Shown here piece by piece: positions 1 to 9,628 of a stretch of DNA of 64,000 nt. Each line of letters opens with the position of its first letter. Positions within the stretch are counted from its first letter, which is position 1. The notes beneath the pieces were generated by a model. That model was not told the origin of the DNA. It was given only the letters and a program-made list of their open reading frames with translations, and ran no database searches. This DNA comes from JAWKWH01 sp965204295 (GTDB taxonomy: Bacteria; Pseudomonadota; Alphaproteobacteria; Rhizobiales; Rhizobiaceae). The DNA lies in NCBI GenBank assembly GCA_965204295.1, contig OZ241973.1, positions 1,860,001-1,924,000 of the forward strand, read 5' to 3'. A program made the position numbers and the translations under genes.

Positions 1-2900
1 TTTATTGCGGAACGCTCCGGGTTGCTTGAACCGTCAAGCAGCGGCATGTAGCGGTCCGGCTCCTCACCGCCCTCGCCGGTATTGGACTTTCCGCCGATAC
101 GGTTCATGGCGACCGCCAATGTCGTATGCGCCTCGCGGCTGATCGAGCCGAACGACATCGCGCCCGTCGAAAACCGTTTGACGATCTCGGACGCCGGTTC
201 GACTTCGCCCGGTTCGACCGGTTTGCGCCCGGTTTCGGCGGCGAGTCTGACGTTGAACAGACCGCGGACGGTCTGCGCATCGGTCGAACCGGCGTCAATC
301 CGTTCGGAAAACTCCCTGAAGGTCTTCCATGAATCGGTCCTGACCGCGTGTTGCAGGGACGCGACGGCATCCGGCGACCAGACATGCGATTCACCGCGAA
401 CGCGGTACATATATTCACCGCCGACTTCCAACGCGCCGCGCAGCACCGGATCGTCGCTGAAGGCCCTGGCATGGCGGCGGAACGTCTCCTCGGCGATTTC
501 CTCCAGTCCGACCCCTTCAATGGTGGTCGCCGTGCCGAAAAAGAACTCCCTGATGAAATCGCCTTTAAGCCCGACGGCGTCGAATATCTGTGCGCCGCAA
601 TAGGATTGATAGGTCGAAATGCCCATCTTGGACATGACTTTCAAAATGCCCTTGCCAATGGACTTGATATAGCGTTCGACCACCTCCTGAGCATCGACCT
701 CCGGCGGGAAAGCCTTGTTTGCGTGCATGTCGAGAAGGGTGTCGAACGCGAGATAAGGGTTGATCGCCTCGGCGCCATAACCGGCCAGACAGGCAAAGTG
801 GTGCACTTCGCGCGGCTCTCCCGATTCGACGACCAGCCCGGCATCGGTGCGCAGACCCTTGCGGATCAGATGATGATGAACGGCGGCGGTCGCGAGCAGG
901 GCTGGGATGGCTATGCGGTCAGGCCCGACCTGCCGGTCGGACAGGATAATGATATTGTACCCGCCGGCGACGGCCGCTTCCGCCCGGTCGCACAGGCGGG
1001 CGACCGCGCCTAGCATGCCGGCCGCGCTTTCGTCCGCCGGATAGGTGATGTCAATGGTTTTCGTGTCGAACCGGTCTTCCGTATGGCCGATTGAGCGGAT
1101 TTTCTCCAGATCGCCATTGGTCAGGATCGGCTGACGCACCTCAAGGCGCTTCCGCCGCGAATTTCCGACCAGATCGAAGATGTTCGGGCGCGGCCCGATG
1201 AACGAGACGAGGCTCATCACAAGTTCTTCGCGGATCGGATCGATCGGCGGGTTGGTCACCTGAGCGAAATTCTGCTTGAAATAGGTGTAAAGCAGCTTCG
1301 ACTTGCCCGACATGGCCGATATCGGCGTGTCCGTTCCCATCGACCCGATGGATTCCTGACCCGTCGTCGCCATGGGCGACATGAGCAGCCTAGTGTCCTC
1401 CCGCGAATATCCGAATGCCTGCTGGCGGTCGAGCAGATTGACATCGCGGCGCAACGCCCGCGGTTCGACGGGGGCCGACTCCTCCAGGATCAGCTGGGTT
1501 CTGTCGAGCCACTCGCGATAGGGATGTTTCGCCGCGATCTCCTCCTTGATTTCCTCATCCGAGATGATGCGGCCCTCTTCGAGATCGATCAGCAGCATGC
1601 GGCCCGGCTGCAACCGCCATTTGGATCTGATCCTGGCCTCGTCGACCGCAATGACGCCGGCTTCGGAGGCGGCGATGACGCAATCGTCATCGGTAACGAT
1701 GTAGCGGGCCGGGCGAAGACCGTTGCGATCGAGCGTGGCGCCGATCTGCCGGCCATCGCTGAACACGACGGCGGCCGGCCCGTCCCACGGCTCCATCAGC
1801 GAGGCATGATACTCGTAAAACGCCTTGCGGTTCGCATCCATCAACCGGTTGCCGGCCCAAGCCTCCGGTATCAGCATCATCATGGCATGGGCCAGCGGGT
1901 ATCCGCCCTGCCAGAGAAATTCCAGCGAATTGTCGAAACATGCCGTATCCGACTGACCCTCGTAGGAAATCGGCCACAGCTTGGAAATGTCGTCGCCGAA
2001 CAGTTCGGAATCGACCGAAGCCTGCCTGGCGGCCATCCAGTTGACATTGCCGCGAAGCGTGTTGATTTCGCCATTGTGCGCGACCATCCGGTAGGGGTGC
2101 GCCAGTTTCCATGACGGAAACGTGTTGGTCGAAAACCGCTGATGCACCAGCGCCAGCGCGCTTTCGAAGCGAGGATCGGACAGATCCCTGTAGTATTTTT
2201 CCACCTGATAGGCGAGGAACATGCCCTTGTAGACAATAGTCCGCGAGGAGAGCGATACGATATAAAAACCGTTGTCGCGGCCTTCCGTCTCCCGGTGAAT
2301 GCGGTTCGATACGACCTTGCGCAGAACGTAGAGCCGCCGCTCGAAGTCTTCATCCGAATCGATTCCCTCGCCGCGACCGATGAAAACCTGCCTGTGTATC
2401 GGCTCCGACGCCGCTATCTCAGACGCCCTGGACAACGAGGAATTGTCGACCGGCACGTCGCGGAACCCAAGAACGGTCCGGCCTTCCGCGCCGACGACTT
2501 CGGTGATGATCGATTCGAGATTTTCGCGCAGTTCCTCGTCCTGCGGCATGAAGATATGGCCGACCGCGTAGTGTCCGGCATCGGGCAGTTCGATTCCCCG
2601 ACCGGCCATGTCTTCGCGGAAAAACCGGTCCGGGATTTGCACCAGCATCCCCGCGCCGTCGCCCACGAGAGGGTCGGCGCCCACCGCCCCCCGGTGCATG
2701 AGATTCTTCAGCATTGCGAGGGCGTTTTCGATGATGTCGCGGGACTTCGCGCCCTTCATGTTGGCGATAAAGCCGACGCCGCACGCGTCGTGCTCGTTCG
2801 CCGGATCGTAAAGGCCCCGCATCGCGGGCAGACCGGACGAGTCGATGCGGGTCGCCGCATCGGTGACGCCGCCGCCGGTGATCGTTTTCATCCCGTTCAT
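1..2900 (-). CDS. gltB: Glutamate synthase large subunit (GOGAT), N-terminal ~966 residues, cut by window start
   Basis: This is the NADPH-dependent glutamate synthase alpha subunit: glutamine plus 2-oxoglutarate gives two glutamates, in the cytosol, for ammonium assimilation. The reading frame is open from the ATG at 2900 to base 1. The start has a GGAGGA ribosome site 7-8 bases upstream. About 39 residues precede the sequence ACGVGFIA, whose Cys40 is the class II amidotransferase nucleophile exposed by propeptide removal. The amidotransferase domain (to about residue 430) includes MHRGAVGAD and RFSTNTFPSW. The central domain and the start of the FMN domain (GGKSNTGEGGE, near base 50) follow. 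Family length is about 1500 residues, so roughly a third is missing, together with any gltD neighbour. A palindrome about 250 bases upstream may be regulatory. Confidence 0.95.
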   Translation of the reverse strand, partial: MNGMKTITGGGVTDAATRIDSSGLPAMRGLYDPANEHDACGVGFIANMKGAKSRDIIENALAMLKNLMHRGAVGADPLVGDGAGMLVQIPDRFFREDMAGRGIELPDAGHYAVGHIFMPQDEELRENLESIITEVVGAEGRTVLGFRDVPVDNSSLSRASEIAASEPIHRQVFIGRGEGIDSDEDFERRLYVLRKVVSNRIHRETEGRDNGFYIVSLSSRTIVYKGMFLAYQVEKYYRDLSDPRFESALALVHQRFSTNTFPSWKLAHPYRMVAHNGEINTLRGNVNWMAARQASVDSELFGDDISKLWPISYEGQSDTACFDNSLEFLWQGGYPLAHAMMMLIPEAWAGNRLMDANRKAFYEYHASLMEPWDGPAAVVFSDGRQIGATLDRNGLRPARYIVTDDDCVIAASEAGVIAVDEARIRSKWRLQPGRMLLIDLEEGRIISDEEIKEEIAAKHPYREWLDRTQLILEESAPVEPRALRRDVNLLDRQQAFGYSREDTRLLMSPMATTGQESIGSMGTDTPISAMSGKSKLLYTYFKQNFAQVTNPPIDPIREELVMSLVSFIGPRPNIFDLVGNSRRKRLEVRQPILTNGDLEKIRSIGHTEDRFDTKTIDITYPADESAAGMLGAVARLCDRAEAAVAGGYNIIILSDRQVGPDRIAIPALLATAAVHHHLIRKGLRTDAGLVVESGEPREVHHFACLAGYGAEAINPYLAFDTLLDMHANKAFPPEVDAQEVVERYIKSIGKGILKVMSKMGISTYQSYCGAQIFDAVGLKGDFIREFFFGTATTIEGVGLEEIAEETFRRHARAFSDDPVLRGALEVGGEYMYRVRGESHVWSPDAVASLQHAVRTDSWKTFREFSERIDAGSTDAQTVRGLFNVRLAAETGRKPVEPGEVEPASEIVKRFSTGAMSFGSISREAHTTLAVAMNRIGGKSNTGEGGEEPDRYMPLLDGSSNPERSAI

Positions 2901-3381
2901 CGCCCGTTCCTCCGAACGCCCCCGCCTGGAGTGTCGCCACCGTTCGGGAATCGCCACATCGACTGCGTTCTTCCCGTGCCGGGGGCGCAAATTTCGAAAC
3001 GCCCGCCCGCAAAGTGCGTCCGGGGCAGGTCCGCCGCATTTACCATGGCCGAATTGGCGTGCGGCTTATCGTTGACGCCTTTGGTCGCGCAATCCCGTTC
3101 GACTATACCTCGGTTGCAACAGGAGCGCGACGGCATTTGCCGTTATTAAGACAGCAATACTGTCCTAATTGATATGCCACAATTCCCAGTGCGACACAAG
3201 ACGGAGTATCATGAAAAACCGTCACATAATGTCGAGATACCGGCGTCCCCGACAGCAGGGCACCGAATTCGATCAACTTCCGGCTGCTCGGTTCGACCGA
3301 AACGTCGAGCAAAGCCGACCCACTTGCGAATCTTCGACAAATCCGAAATGACAGGTGCGAATAAAGATCGCGGGAGACGTT
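2901..3381. other. Intergenic region between divergent gltB and aldolase genes
   Basis: This is 481 bases without a supportable gene. It carries the upstream regions of two divergent genes and one conspicuous inverted repeat, listed separately. Short open frames on both strands here look like noise: they have no ribosome site and no recognisable motif. Confidence 0.6.
3146..3168. promoter_or_regulatory. Candidate operator: 9-bp inverted repeat with 5-bp spacer
   Basis: The arms TTAAGACAG and CTGTCCTAA flank CAATA. Eight of nine positions pair as an inverted repeat. The repeat lies between divergent gltB and the threonine-aldolase-like gene, more than 200 bases from either start. Its size and symmetry suit a dimeric winged-helix repressor such as the MarR, HxlR or Rrf2 types, but no regulator gene is adjacent. 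The function is inferred. Confidence 0.4.
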
Positions 3382-4431
3382 ATGAAATTTCGATCCGACA
3401 ACTGCGCCGGAGCGCATCCGAAGGTCTGCGAAAACATGACAAGAAATGCCGGCGGATTCGCGTCGTCCTATGGCGCGAGCGATCTCGACAATCGGGTAAA
3501 GGAAAAATTCTGCGATCTCTTCGGCAGGGAAGTCGCGGTTTTCTTCGTGGGAACCGGAACAGCCGCCAATTCACTGGCGCTTGCCGCGGTCAACCGGCCG
3601 GGCGGCGTGGTGTTTTGCCATCCCGAAGCGCACATGGCCGAGGATGAGTGCGGCGCTCCGGAATATTTCACCGTCGGCGCAAGGCTTTGCGGCGTTGACG
3701 GCGCGCTGGGCCGGATGGATATCGACAGATTGCAGCCGTCAATCGACCGTTATCCGGCCGATTTCGTTCATGCGGGCCAGCCAATGGCGGTGTCGATCAC
3801 CCAATCCACGGAAATCGGAACGCTGTATTCGCTTGACGATATCGCCGCAATTTCCTTGATCTGCCGGAAAAACGGATTGCCTCTGCACATGGATGGCGCG
3901 CGCTTCGCCAACGCGATGGTGTCCCTTGACATCTCCGCAGCACGGATGACGGTCGAAAGGGGTGTCGACATCATTTCGTTTGGCGGAACCAAGAACGGCT
4001 GCTGGTGCGCCGAAGCGCTGGTTTTTCTTGATCCCGATCTCGCCCACGAGGCTGCGTTCCTGCACAAGAGGGCCGCACAGCTTTTTTCAAAGAGCCGGTT
4101 CATCGCCGCCCAGTTCGAGGCGTATTTCGAGGACGATCTCTGGATGGAACTGGCTACGCGCTCAAATGCGATGGCCGCGCGCCTTGCGGAAGGGCTCGAG
4201 CAGGCGAACGGTTGCCGGCTGGCATGGATGCCGCAGGCAAATGAGGTATTTCCGATCGTAAAACGGGACATGGCCGGAAAACTGAGGACCGCAGGTGCGG
4301 AGTTTCACGAGTGGCCAAGGCCGCGATCATTCGACGGCCCCATCGCGGAAGACGAAACGCTGTGCCGGCTGGTCACCAGCTTTGCGACAACCGTTGACGA
4401 TGTCGATCGGTTTTGCGAATTGGCCGCCTGA
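3382..4431 (+). CDS. Threonine aldolase / beta-eliminating lyase family protein (PLP)
   Basis: This is a 349-residue member of the low-specificity L-threonine aldolase family (fold type I PLP enzymes), which cleaves threonine or allo-threonine to glycine and acetaldehyde. The N-terminal FRSDN motif, the central HMDGAR motif (Asp171, Arg174) and GTKNG with the Schiff-base Lys204 are all present at expected spacing. The ATG at 3382 is chosen because GGGAG lies 5-6 bases upstream; an in-frame GTG at 3355 would add nine unconserved residues. The gene stands alone and converges on pepF with 9 bases between the stops. Substrate preference cannot be read from sequence. Close relatives include phenylserine and hydroxy-amino-acid aldolases. 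Confidence 0.85.
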   Translation: MKFRSDNCAGAHPKVCENMTRNAGGFASSYGASDLDNRVKEKFCDLFGREVAVFFVGTGTAANSLALAAVNRPGGVVFCHPEAHMAEDECGAPEYFTVGARLCGVDGALGRMDIDRLQPSIDRYPADFVHAGQPMAVSITQSTEIGTLYSLDDIAAISLICRKNGLPLHMDGARFANAMVSLDISAARMTVERGVDIISFGGTKNGCWCAEALVFLDPDLAHEAAFLHKRAAQLFSKSRFIAAQFEAYFEDDLWMELATRSNAMAARLAEGLEQANGCRLAWMPQANEVFPIVKRDMAGKLRTAGAEFHEWPRPRSFDGPIAEDETLCRLVTSFATTVDDVDRFCELAA

Positions 4432-4440
4432 CGACATCGG

Positions 4441-6288
4441 TCAAGCCGGTCGGTCCGCTGCCTCCAGCTCATCGATCAGGTTCTCGATAACCGAAAGACC
4501 CTTCTGCCAGAACGCCGGTTCCGAGGCATCCAGACCGAAGGGGGCGAGCAGTTCGGAGTGATGCATGGTTCCGCCGGCGCGAAGCATGTCGAAATATTTG
4601 TCCTGAAAGCCCTTTTCGGCGTCCTGGTAGACGGCGAACAGCGAATTGACCAGGCAGTCCCCGAACGCATAGGCATAAACGTAGAACGGCGAATGAATGA
4701 AATGGGGAATATAGGCCCAGAAGGTCTCATACCCGTCGCCCAGCCTGATTGAGGGTCCAAGGCTCTCCGCCTGAACCTGCAGCCAGAAATCACCCAGTTG
4801 CTCCGCCGTCAATTCGCCTCCGCGACGCTCCGAGTGCACAAGCCGCTCGAATTCGTAAAAGGCGATCTGGCGCACGACCGTATTGATCATGTCCTCGACC
4901 TTTTGCGCCAGCATCGCCTTTCGCTCGCGGGCGTCCTCCGCCGCCGACAGCAGCGATTGAAAAGTAAGCATCTCACCGAACACCGACGCCGTTTCCGCAA
5001 GCGTCAGCGGCGTGGAGGCCATCAGGGCGCCCTGCGCGCCCGCGAGAACCTGATGTACGCCATGGCCAAGCTCATGCGCCAGGATCATCACGTCGCGCGG
5101 CTTTCCCATATAATTCAGCAGCACATAGGGATGTGCCGAGGGAACCGTCGGATGGGCGAACGCTCCCGGCGCCTTGCCCGGCCTCGTCGGTGCGTCAATC
5201 CACCGCTCCTTGAAAAACCGGTCGGCGATTTGCGCCATTTCGGGCGCAAAGCCGCGATAGGCCGACAGCACGGTTTCCCGCGCCTGATCCCAGGGGATCA
5301 CCGCCCGTGGCGTTTCGGGCAGAGGCGCATTGCGGTCCCAGTGGTTCATCTGTTCCATGCCGAGCCAGCGCGCTTTCATGGAATAGTAGCGATGCGACAG
5401 CCGCGGCCAGGCGTCGCGCACCGCCGCGGCAAGCGCATCGACCACCTCGCGCTCGACGCGGTTGGCCAGGTGGCGGGAATCGGCGATATCCTCGAATCCC
5501 CGCCACCGGTCCGAGATTTCCTTGTCCTTGGCAAGCGTGTTGGTGATCAGCGTGAACGTCCGCAGATTTTCCTTGAAGGTTCCGGCAAGCGCCGCGGCTC
5601 CCGCTTCGCGGATTTCGGGGTCGGCGTCCTGCAGCTTGTTCAGCGTCGGCTCAAGCGCCAGTTCCTCGCCGCCGACGTCAAACCGCAAGGCGCTCATCGT
5701 TTCGTCAAACAGGCGGTTCCAGGCGCCCCGGCCGGTTACCGATTTTTCGTGAAACAACCGCTCGACGCGATCTTCCAACTGGTGGGGCCTGTCCTTGCGG
5801 AGATCTTCGAACCAGGGGCGGTAATGGCCGAATTCGGCGTCTCCATCCAAGGCCGAAACGATAATCCCGTCATCGATCTTGTTGAGTTCGAGCGGGAAAA
5901 ACAGCAGATGCGCGCCAGCGTCCGTCATCTTTTCCTGAACATCGCCGTAAAACTTCGCTTTGGCGGGGTCGGACGTGTCGCCCGCATAGACCAGACCGGC
6001 GTATGAGGCGATGCGTCCGATCAGTTCCTCAAGCGCCTCATACTCCCGCACGGCGGCGCCGAGACCGCCCCTGGAGCCCTTTTCGGCCTCGGCCTCAAGC
6101 CTTCCCTTCCAGCGCTTCTCGAATTCAACCGCCGAACTTGCGGCCGCCGCGATGTCTTTTGCAACCTCGACCGAGTCCATCGCCGGATATAAATCGCCGA
6201 GATTCCATTCGGGCAATGCGTCGGGCGCACCCGATGCGGTCTCCCCGGTGGCTGAAAACGCGCGGATTGGCATTGATATGAAACGCAT
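4441..6288 (-). CDS. pepF: Oligoendopeptidase F-type M3 metallopeptidase
   Basis: This is a 615-residue cytosolic zinc endopeptidase of family M3 that degrades short peptides. The zinc motif HELGH is at residues 405-409, inside ILAHELGHGVHQ, and a downstream Glu-containing segment (LAETASVFGEML) supplies the third ligand. The helical N-terminal region before the catalytic domain and the total length match the pepF/M3 subfamily. No signal peptide is seen. The ribosome site before the ATG at 6288 is weak, so a start six codons downstream (MPIRAF) is also possible. The gene is transcribed toward the aldolase gene and its 5' end nearly touches the small HTH remnant on the other strand. Confidence 0.92.
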   Translation of the reverse strand: MRFISMPIRAFSATGETASGAPDALPEWNLGDLYPAMDSVEVAKDIAAAASSAVEFEKRWKGRLEAEAEKGSRGGLGAAVREYEALEELIGRIASYAGLVYAGDTSDPAKAKFYGDVQEKMTDAGAHLLFFPLELNKIDDGIIVSALDGDAEFGHYRPWFEDLRKDRPHQLEDRVERLFHEKSVTGRGAWNRLFDETMSALRFDVGGEELALEPTLNKLQDADPEIREAGAAALAGTFKENLRTFTLITNTLAKDKEISDRWRGFEDIADSRHLANRVEREVVDALAAAVRDAWPRLSHRYYSMKARWLGMEQMNHWDRNAPLPETPRAVIPWDQARETVLSAYRGFAPEMAQIADRFFKERWIDAPTRPGKAPGAFAHPTVPSAHPYVLLNYMGKPRDVMILAHELGHGVHQVLAGAQGALMASTPLTLAETASVFGEMLTFQSLLSAAEDARERKAMLAQKVEDMINTVVRQIAFYEFERLVHSERRGGELTAEQLGDFWLQVQAESLGPSIRLGDGYETFWAYIPHFIHSPFYVYAYAFGDCLVNSLFAVYQDAEKGFQDKYFDMLRAGGTMHHSELLAPFGLDASEPAFWQKGLSVIENLIDELEAADRPA

Positions 6289-6462
6289 TGAATGACCCGT
6301 GTTTTCCGGCTTCCGCCCGACCTGTCCGCTTTTCGGGTCGGACGATTCACCCCCGGTCAGGGATTCGTCTACCGCCGTCCCGAGCCGGCTTTTAGCTGTC
6401 CGCGCCGGGATGATCCAGACAAAAAGCCGGAAACGCGGTCGGATTCACCGGCAACCGTGGCG

Positions 6463-6624
6463 ATGTCTGCGCACTATTCGGATGTCGAGCGCGACATGAT
6501 CCGGTTCGCCCGTGACCGCCATGCCGGCCGGATGAGCGAAATGGCCGGACGCCCCGGCATCGGCCGCCCGGCGCTTTATCGTAAGTTCAAGGAATACGGT
6601 ATCGGTCCCGAAGCCGTTTTGTGA
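6463..6624 (+). pseudogene. Orphan Fis-type helix-turn-helix, probable remnant of a sigma-54 activator
   Basis: The 53-residue frame ends in MAGRPGIGRPALYRKFKEYGIG. This matches the C-terminal Fis-like HTH of NtrC-family response regulators (typically IGRSTLYRKLKEYGI). The preceding DVERDMIRFARDRHAGRMSE also matches the linker helices of that domain. No receiver or AAA+ domain lies upstream. The frame extends back to 6292 but with unrelated sequence and no convincing ribosome site. It could be the relic of a deleted regulator or a free-standing DNA-binding peptide; I favour a relic. It ends 4 bases before the hemH stop on the opposite strand. Confidence 0.45.
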
Positions 6625-6628
6625 TCGT

Positions 6629-7690
6629 TCAGACCCAGCCGGACAATTCGCGCCTAGCCAGCGTCCCGATGACATTCATGCCATTGTCGCCGTCATTCAG
6701 ACAAGGAATATGGGTGAAGTTCTCCCCACCGGATTCATGAAAAATCTCTCTGGCCTCGCCGGCGATTTCTTCAAGCGTTTCCAGGCAGTCCGATACAAAG
6801 CCGGGATTGAACACCGCGATCGATTTCACCCCGTCTTGCGCGAGTTTTCCGACGGTCTTGTCGGTGTAGGGTTGCAGCCATTCCTCCGGCCCGAAGCGTG
6901 ACTGAAAGCATGTGATCAATCTGGCTTCATCCCAGCTCAGCCGCTCACGCAGTAACCGCGATGTCTTCATGCAATGACAATGATAGGGATCGCCCTTGTA
7001 AAAATAGCTCCGGGGAATGCCGTGGTAAGAGGCGATGACTTTCTCCGGTTCAAAGTCGAGCGTCGAAAAATGCGCCTCGATCGATTGGGCGAGAGCCTCG
7101 ATGTAAACCGGCTCGTCATAGTAGGGCGGAACCACGCGCACGACAGGCTGAAACCGCATATTCATCAGTGATTCAAAGAGCTTGTCGTTGACTGTCGCCG
7201 TCGTCGTCGCCGAATATTGCGGGTAAAGCGGAAACATGACGATGCGCGTGCAGCCGTCCGCCATCATTTCACCGACGACACTGTCAATCGAAGGATTACC
7301 GTAGCGCATCGCCCATCTGACCGTGACAAGCTGAAAATTCTCAAGCATTGTCGCCAGTTTGTCCGCCTGCGAACGCGTGAAGGTTCTGAGCGGCGATTCA
7401 TCCCGTTCCCTGTTCCAGATGGACGCATAGGCCGCGCCGGATTTCCTCGGACGCGTGTTGAGCACGATGCCATAGAGGATGGGATACCAGATCGCCCGGG
7501 GCCATTCGATCACGCGTTTGTCGGACAGGAACTCCCGCAGATATCGCCGCATGGGCGCGAAGCCGGTTCCGTCAGGTGTACCGAGATTGACGAGCAGCAC
7601 GCCGGTTTTCGGCGATCCGGCCTGCGGATGACCTGCCGGCAGCGGGCCGATCGCCTTTGCATCATGTAACGCAAGAACCCGTTTGTTCAT
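6629..7690 (-). CDS. hemH: Ferrochelatase
   Basis: This 353-residue enzyme inserts Fe2+ into protoporphyrin IX, the last step of haem synthesis. The N-terminal GVLLVNLGTPD, the mid-protein FPLYPQYS, the metal-site SYHGIP with His223, and the acidic SDCLETLEEI with Glu304 are all present. Length is typical of proteobacterial ferrochelatases. The first 28 residues are an extension common in alphaproteobacteria. The gene is monocistronic here. Haem supply fits the cbb3 oxidase locus about 14 kb away, but no FixK box is seen in front of it. Confidence 0.96.
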   Translation of the reverse strand: MNKRVLALHDAKAIGPLPAGHPQAGSPKTGVLLVNLGTPDGTGFAPMRRYLREFLSDKRVIEWPRAIWYPILYGIVLNTRPRKSGAAYASIWNRERDESPLRTFTRSQADKLATMLENFQLVTVRWAMRYGNPSIDSVVGEMMADGCTRIVMFPLYPQYSATTTATVNDKLFESLMNMRFQPVVRVVPPYYDEPVYIEALAQSIEAHFSTLDFEPEKVIASYHGIPRSYFYKGDPYHCHCMKTSRLLRERLSWDEARLITCFQSRFGPEEWLQPYTDKTVGKLAQDGVKSIAVFNPGFVSDCLETLEEIAGEAREIFHESGGENFTHIPCLNDGDNGMNVIGTLARRELSGWV

Positions 7691-7836
7691 GGACTGATTT
7701 CCGAATGCCCCATTGAGATTGCCGCAAATTCGATGGCCGGCGGTTCCGGCGTGATGACGGCAACCTAGGCTTCCTTCTTCACTCCGCCGCCATCGGCGTT
7801 ATCCGTTTTGGCTTTTCCCGAACCTTCCATCGCTGC

Positions 7837-9444
7837 CTATTTTTCGGTGATCCGGCCATCGAGATAAGGTTCGTAAGGCTGGTTGTCGGCCAGATACTCG
7901 GCGACGACCAGTTCCAGGCCGGGGCCATAGTCATACGCATTTCGCGCATTGCTCGCGAACAGTTTGTAACCGTCGCCGCCACCGCGCATGAAATTGTTGG
8001 AGACAACGCGGTAGAGTTTGCCGGAATCGATCGGAGTCCAGGCTCCGCCGTCATTGACCTCAACGCCTGAAATCCGGCCCTCATTGGGGGCAACGCTCAA
8101 ATCGAACGTGTAGCGCAAGCCGGCGACCTGCGGAAAACGTCCCTTGCCCTCTTCGATCTGGCTGACGCCGGATTCCAGCGATGCAACAATATCGGCTCCC
8201 GTCAATCCAAACGTCGCAAGCGTATTCTGGAACGGCAAGACAGTGAGAACTTCGCCCATGGTGATGTCGCCGGCGTCAATCGAGGCGCGCAGACCGCCCC
8301 CGTTCTGGATTGCGATCCGCACACCATGTTCTCTCACGCGATCAAGCATCGCATCGGCCACCAGATTGCCCATCTGACATTCGCGCGCCCGGCAGTTGTC
8401 CCGGCCGCCGTCGATCGGGGCCAATGTCTCGGAGACTCGTTTCGACTTTAGTTCTTCGATCGGTTGGTTCAGTTCGGCAATTCTCGCCAGTGCCGACCGA
8501 TCCGGCGCAATGCTTGCGTCAAGCAGTATGGGATCGCCGGCCGCGCCAACGACCCTGCCATCGTCATTGAATGCCACGTCTATGTCGCCAAGGTATTTCG
8601 AATAGGCGTAAGCCTGAACGACCGGAACCCGGTAACCGCCGGGATTGTCGACCCATGTCGGATAGGGCCCCGCCGCCCTTTCATCGGTGTTGGACAAAAG
8701 GGTGTTGGAATGCCCGCCGACAACCACATCCACATCGGGAATTTTGGCGATCGCCGCAAGGTCCCGCGGATATCCGACATGCGTAAGAGCAATGATCTTG
8801 TTGACGCCTTCAGCCGTCAACGCCTCGACGGCGGAGGTAATCGCCTCGACATCGTCAATGATCAGGACGCCATCGCCCGGCGACGACAAATCCGCGGTAT
8901 CGTTGGCGACCGCCCCGACGACGCCAATCTTCCGCCCACCGACTTCAAGCACGACGGATGGTTTCACGCGGTCGCCCATGGGCGAGCCGTGACCGGCCAG
9001 CACATTGGCGGAAAGAACCGGAAATTCCGCTTTGTCGAGAAAAGTCGCCAGGCCCGGTTCGCCGTCGTCAAACTCATGGTTGCCGACCGCCATCGCGTCC
9101 GTTTTCATGAGATTTAGAAACTCCGCCTCCACCGCGCCCTTGTAGGTCGTGTAAAAGAGCGATCCCTGAAAATTGTCGCCGGCGTTCAGCATGACGACGT
9201 TTCCGCCTTTATTTCTCTTTCTGGCATCCGCAACGGCTGTCACGAGACGGGCAGCGCCGCCGAAACATTTTCCCTCCCCCTCATCCTCCGCGCTGCAGGT
9301 GGAATCATATTTGTTAACGGATTCAATGCGGCTGTGCCAGTCGTTCATGTGAAGGATGTTGAGGGTGAAGTCGGCATGAGCGGACGGCGCTCCGATCGCC
9401 AGCGCCGAAGCGGCGAGGAATGCCGAAAATACTGTCGTGTTCAT
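7837..9444 (-). CDS. Periplasmic 5'-nucleotidase / metallophosphatase (UshA-like)
   Basis: This 535-residue secreted enzyme has a signal peptide (residues 1-24, cut near AHA-DF). It carries the bimetal calcineurin-like domain with DWHSR, GDNFQG (90-94), GNHEFDDG (121-128), and GGHSNT. A C-terminal 5'-nucleotidase domain follows, with QNGGGLRASI and a substrate loop near VVSNNFMRGGGDGY. It should dephosphorylate nucleotides or related phosphomonoesters in the periplasm. The start ATG at 9444 has GGGGAGG 7-8 bases upstream. Two Cys pairs in an insert near residues 50-60 and 350-360 suggest disulfides. It is a single gene, and its exact substrate is unresolved. Confidence 0.9.
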   Translation of the reverse strand: MNTTVFSAFLAASALAIGAPSAHADFTLNILHMNDWHSRIESVNKYDSTCSAEDEGEGKCFGGAARLVTAVADARKRNKGGNVVMLNAGDNFQGSLFYTTYKGAVEAEFLNLMKTDAMAVGNHEFDDGEPGLATFLDKAEFPVLSANVLAGHGSPMGDRVKPSVVLEVGGRKIGVVGAVANDTADLSSPGDGVLIIDDVEAITSAVEALTAEGVNKIIALTHVGYPRDLAAIAKIPDVDVVVGGHSNTLLSNTDERAAGPYPTWVDNPGGYRVPVVQAYAYSKYLGDIDVAFNDDGRVVGAAGDPILLDASIAPDRSALARIAELNQPIEELKSKRVSETLAPIDGGRDNCRARECQMGNLVADAMLDRVREHGVRIAIQNGGGLRASIDAGDITMGEVLTVLPFQNTLATFGLTGADIVASLESGVSQIEEGKGRFPQVAGLRYTFDLSVAPNEGRISGVEVNDGGAWTPIDSGKLYRVVSNNFMRGGGDGYKLFASNARNAYDYGPGLELVVAEYLADNQPYEPYLDGRITEK

Positions 9445-9628
9445 GAATCCGCCTCCCCTATGTTTTCCTCAGGTCACGGTCTCGGTGACATCTGATTGTG
9501 TCGGAATCTTCGCGGAATTTCCTGGCGGCCCGATGTTTCCACCACGGACATGCCAATGCAAGCCAAATGCGCCGGCGGCGGGGAATTTCAACCTTGCGGG
9601 CGACAAGATGCGCCCGGCGGATGGATGC

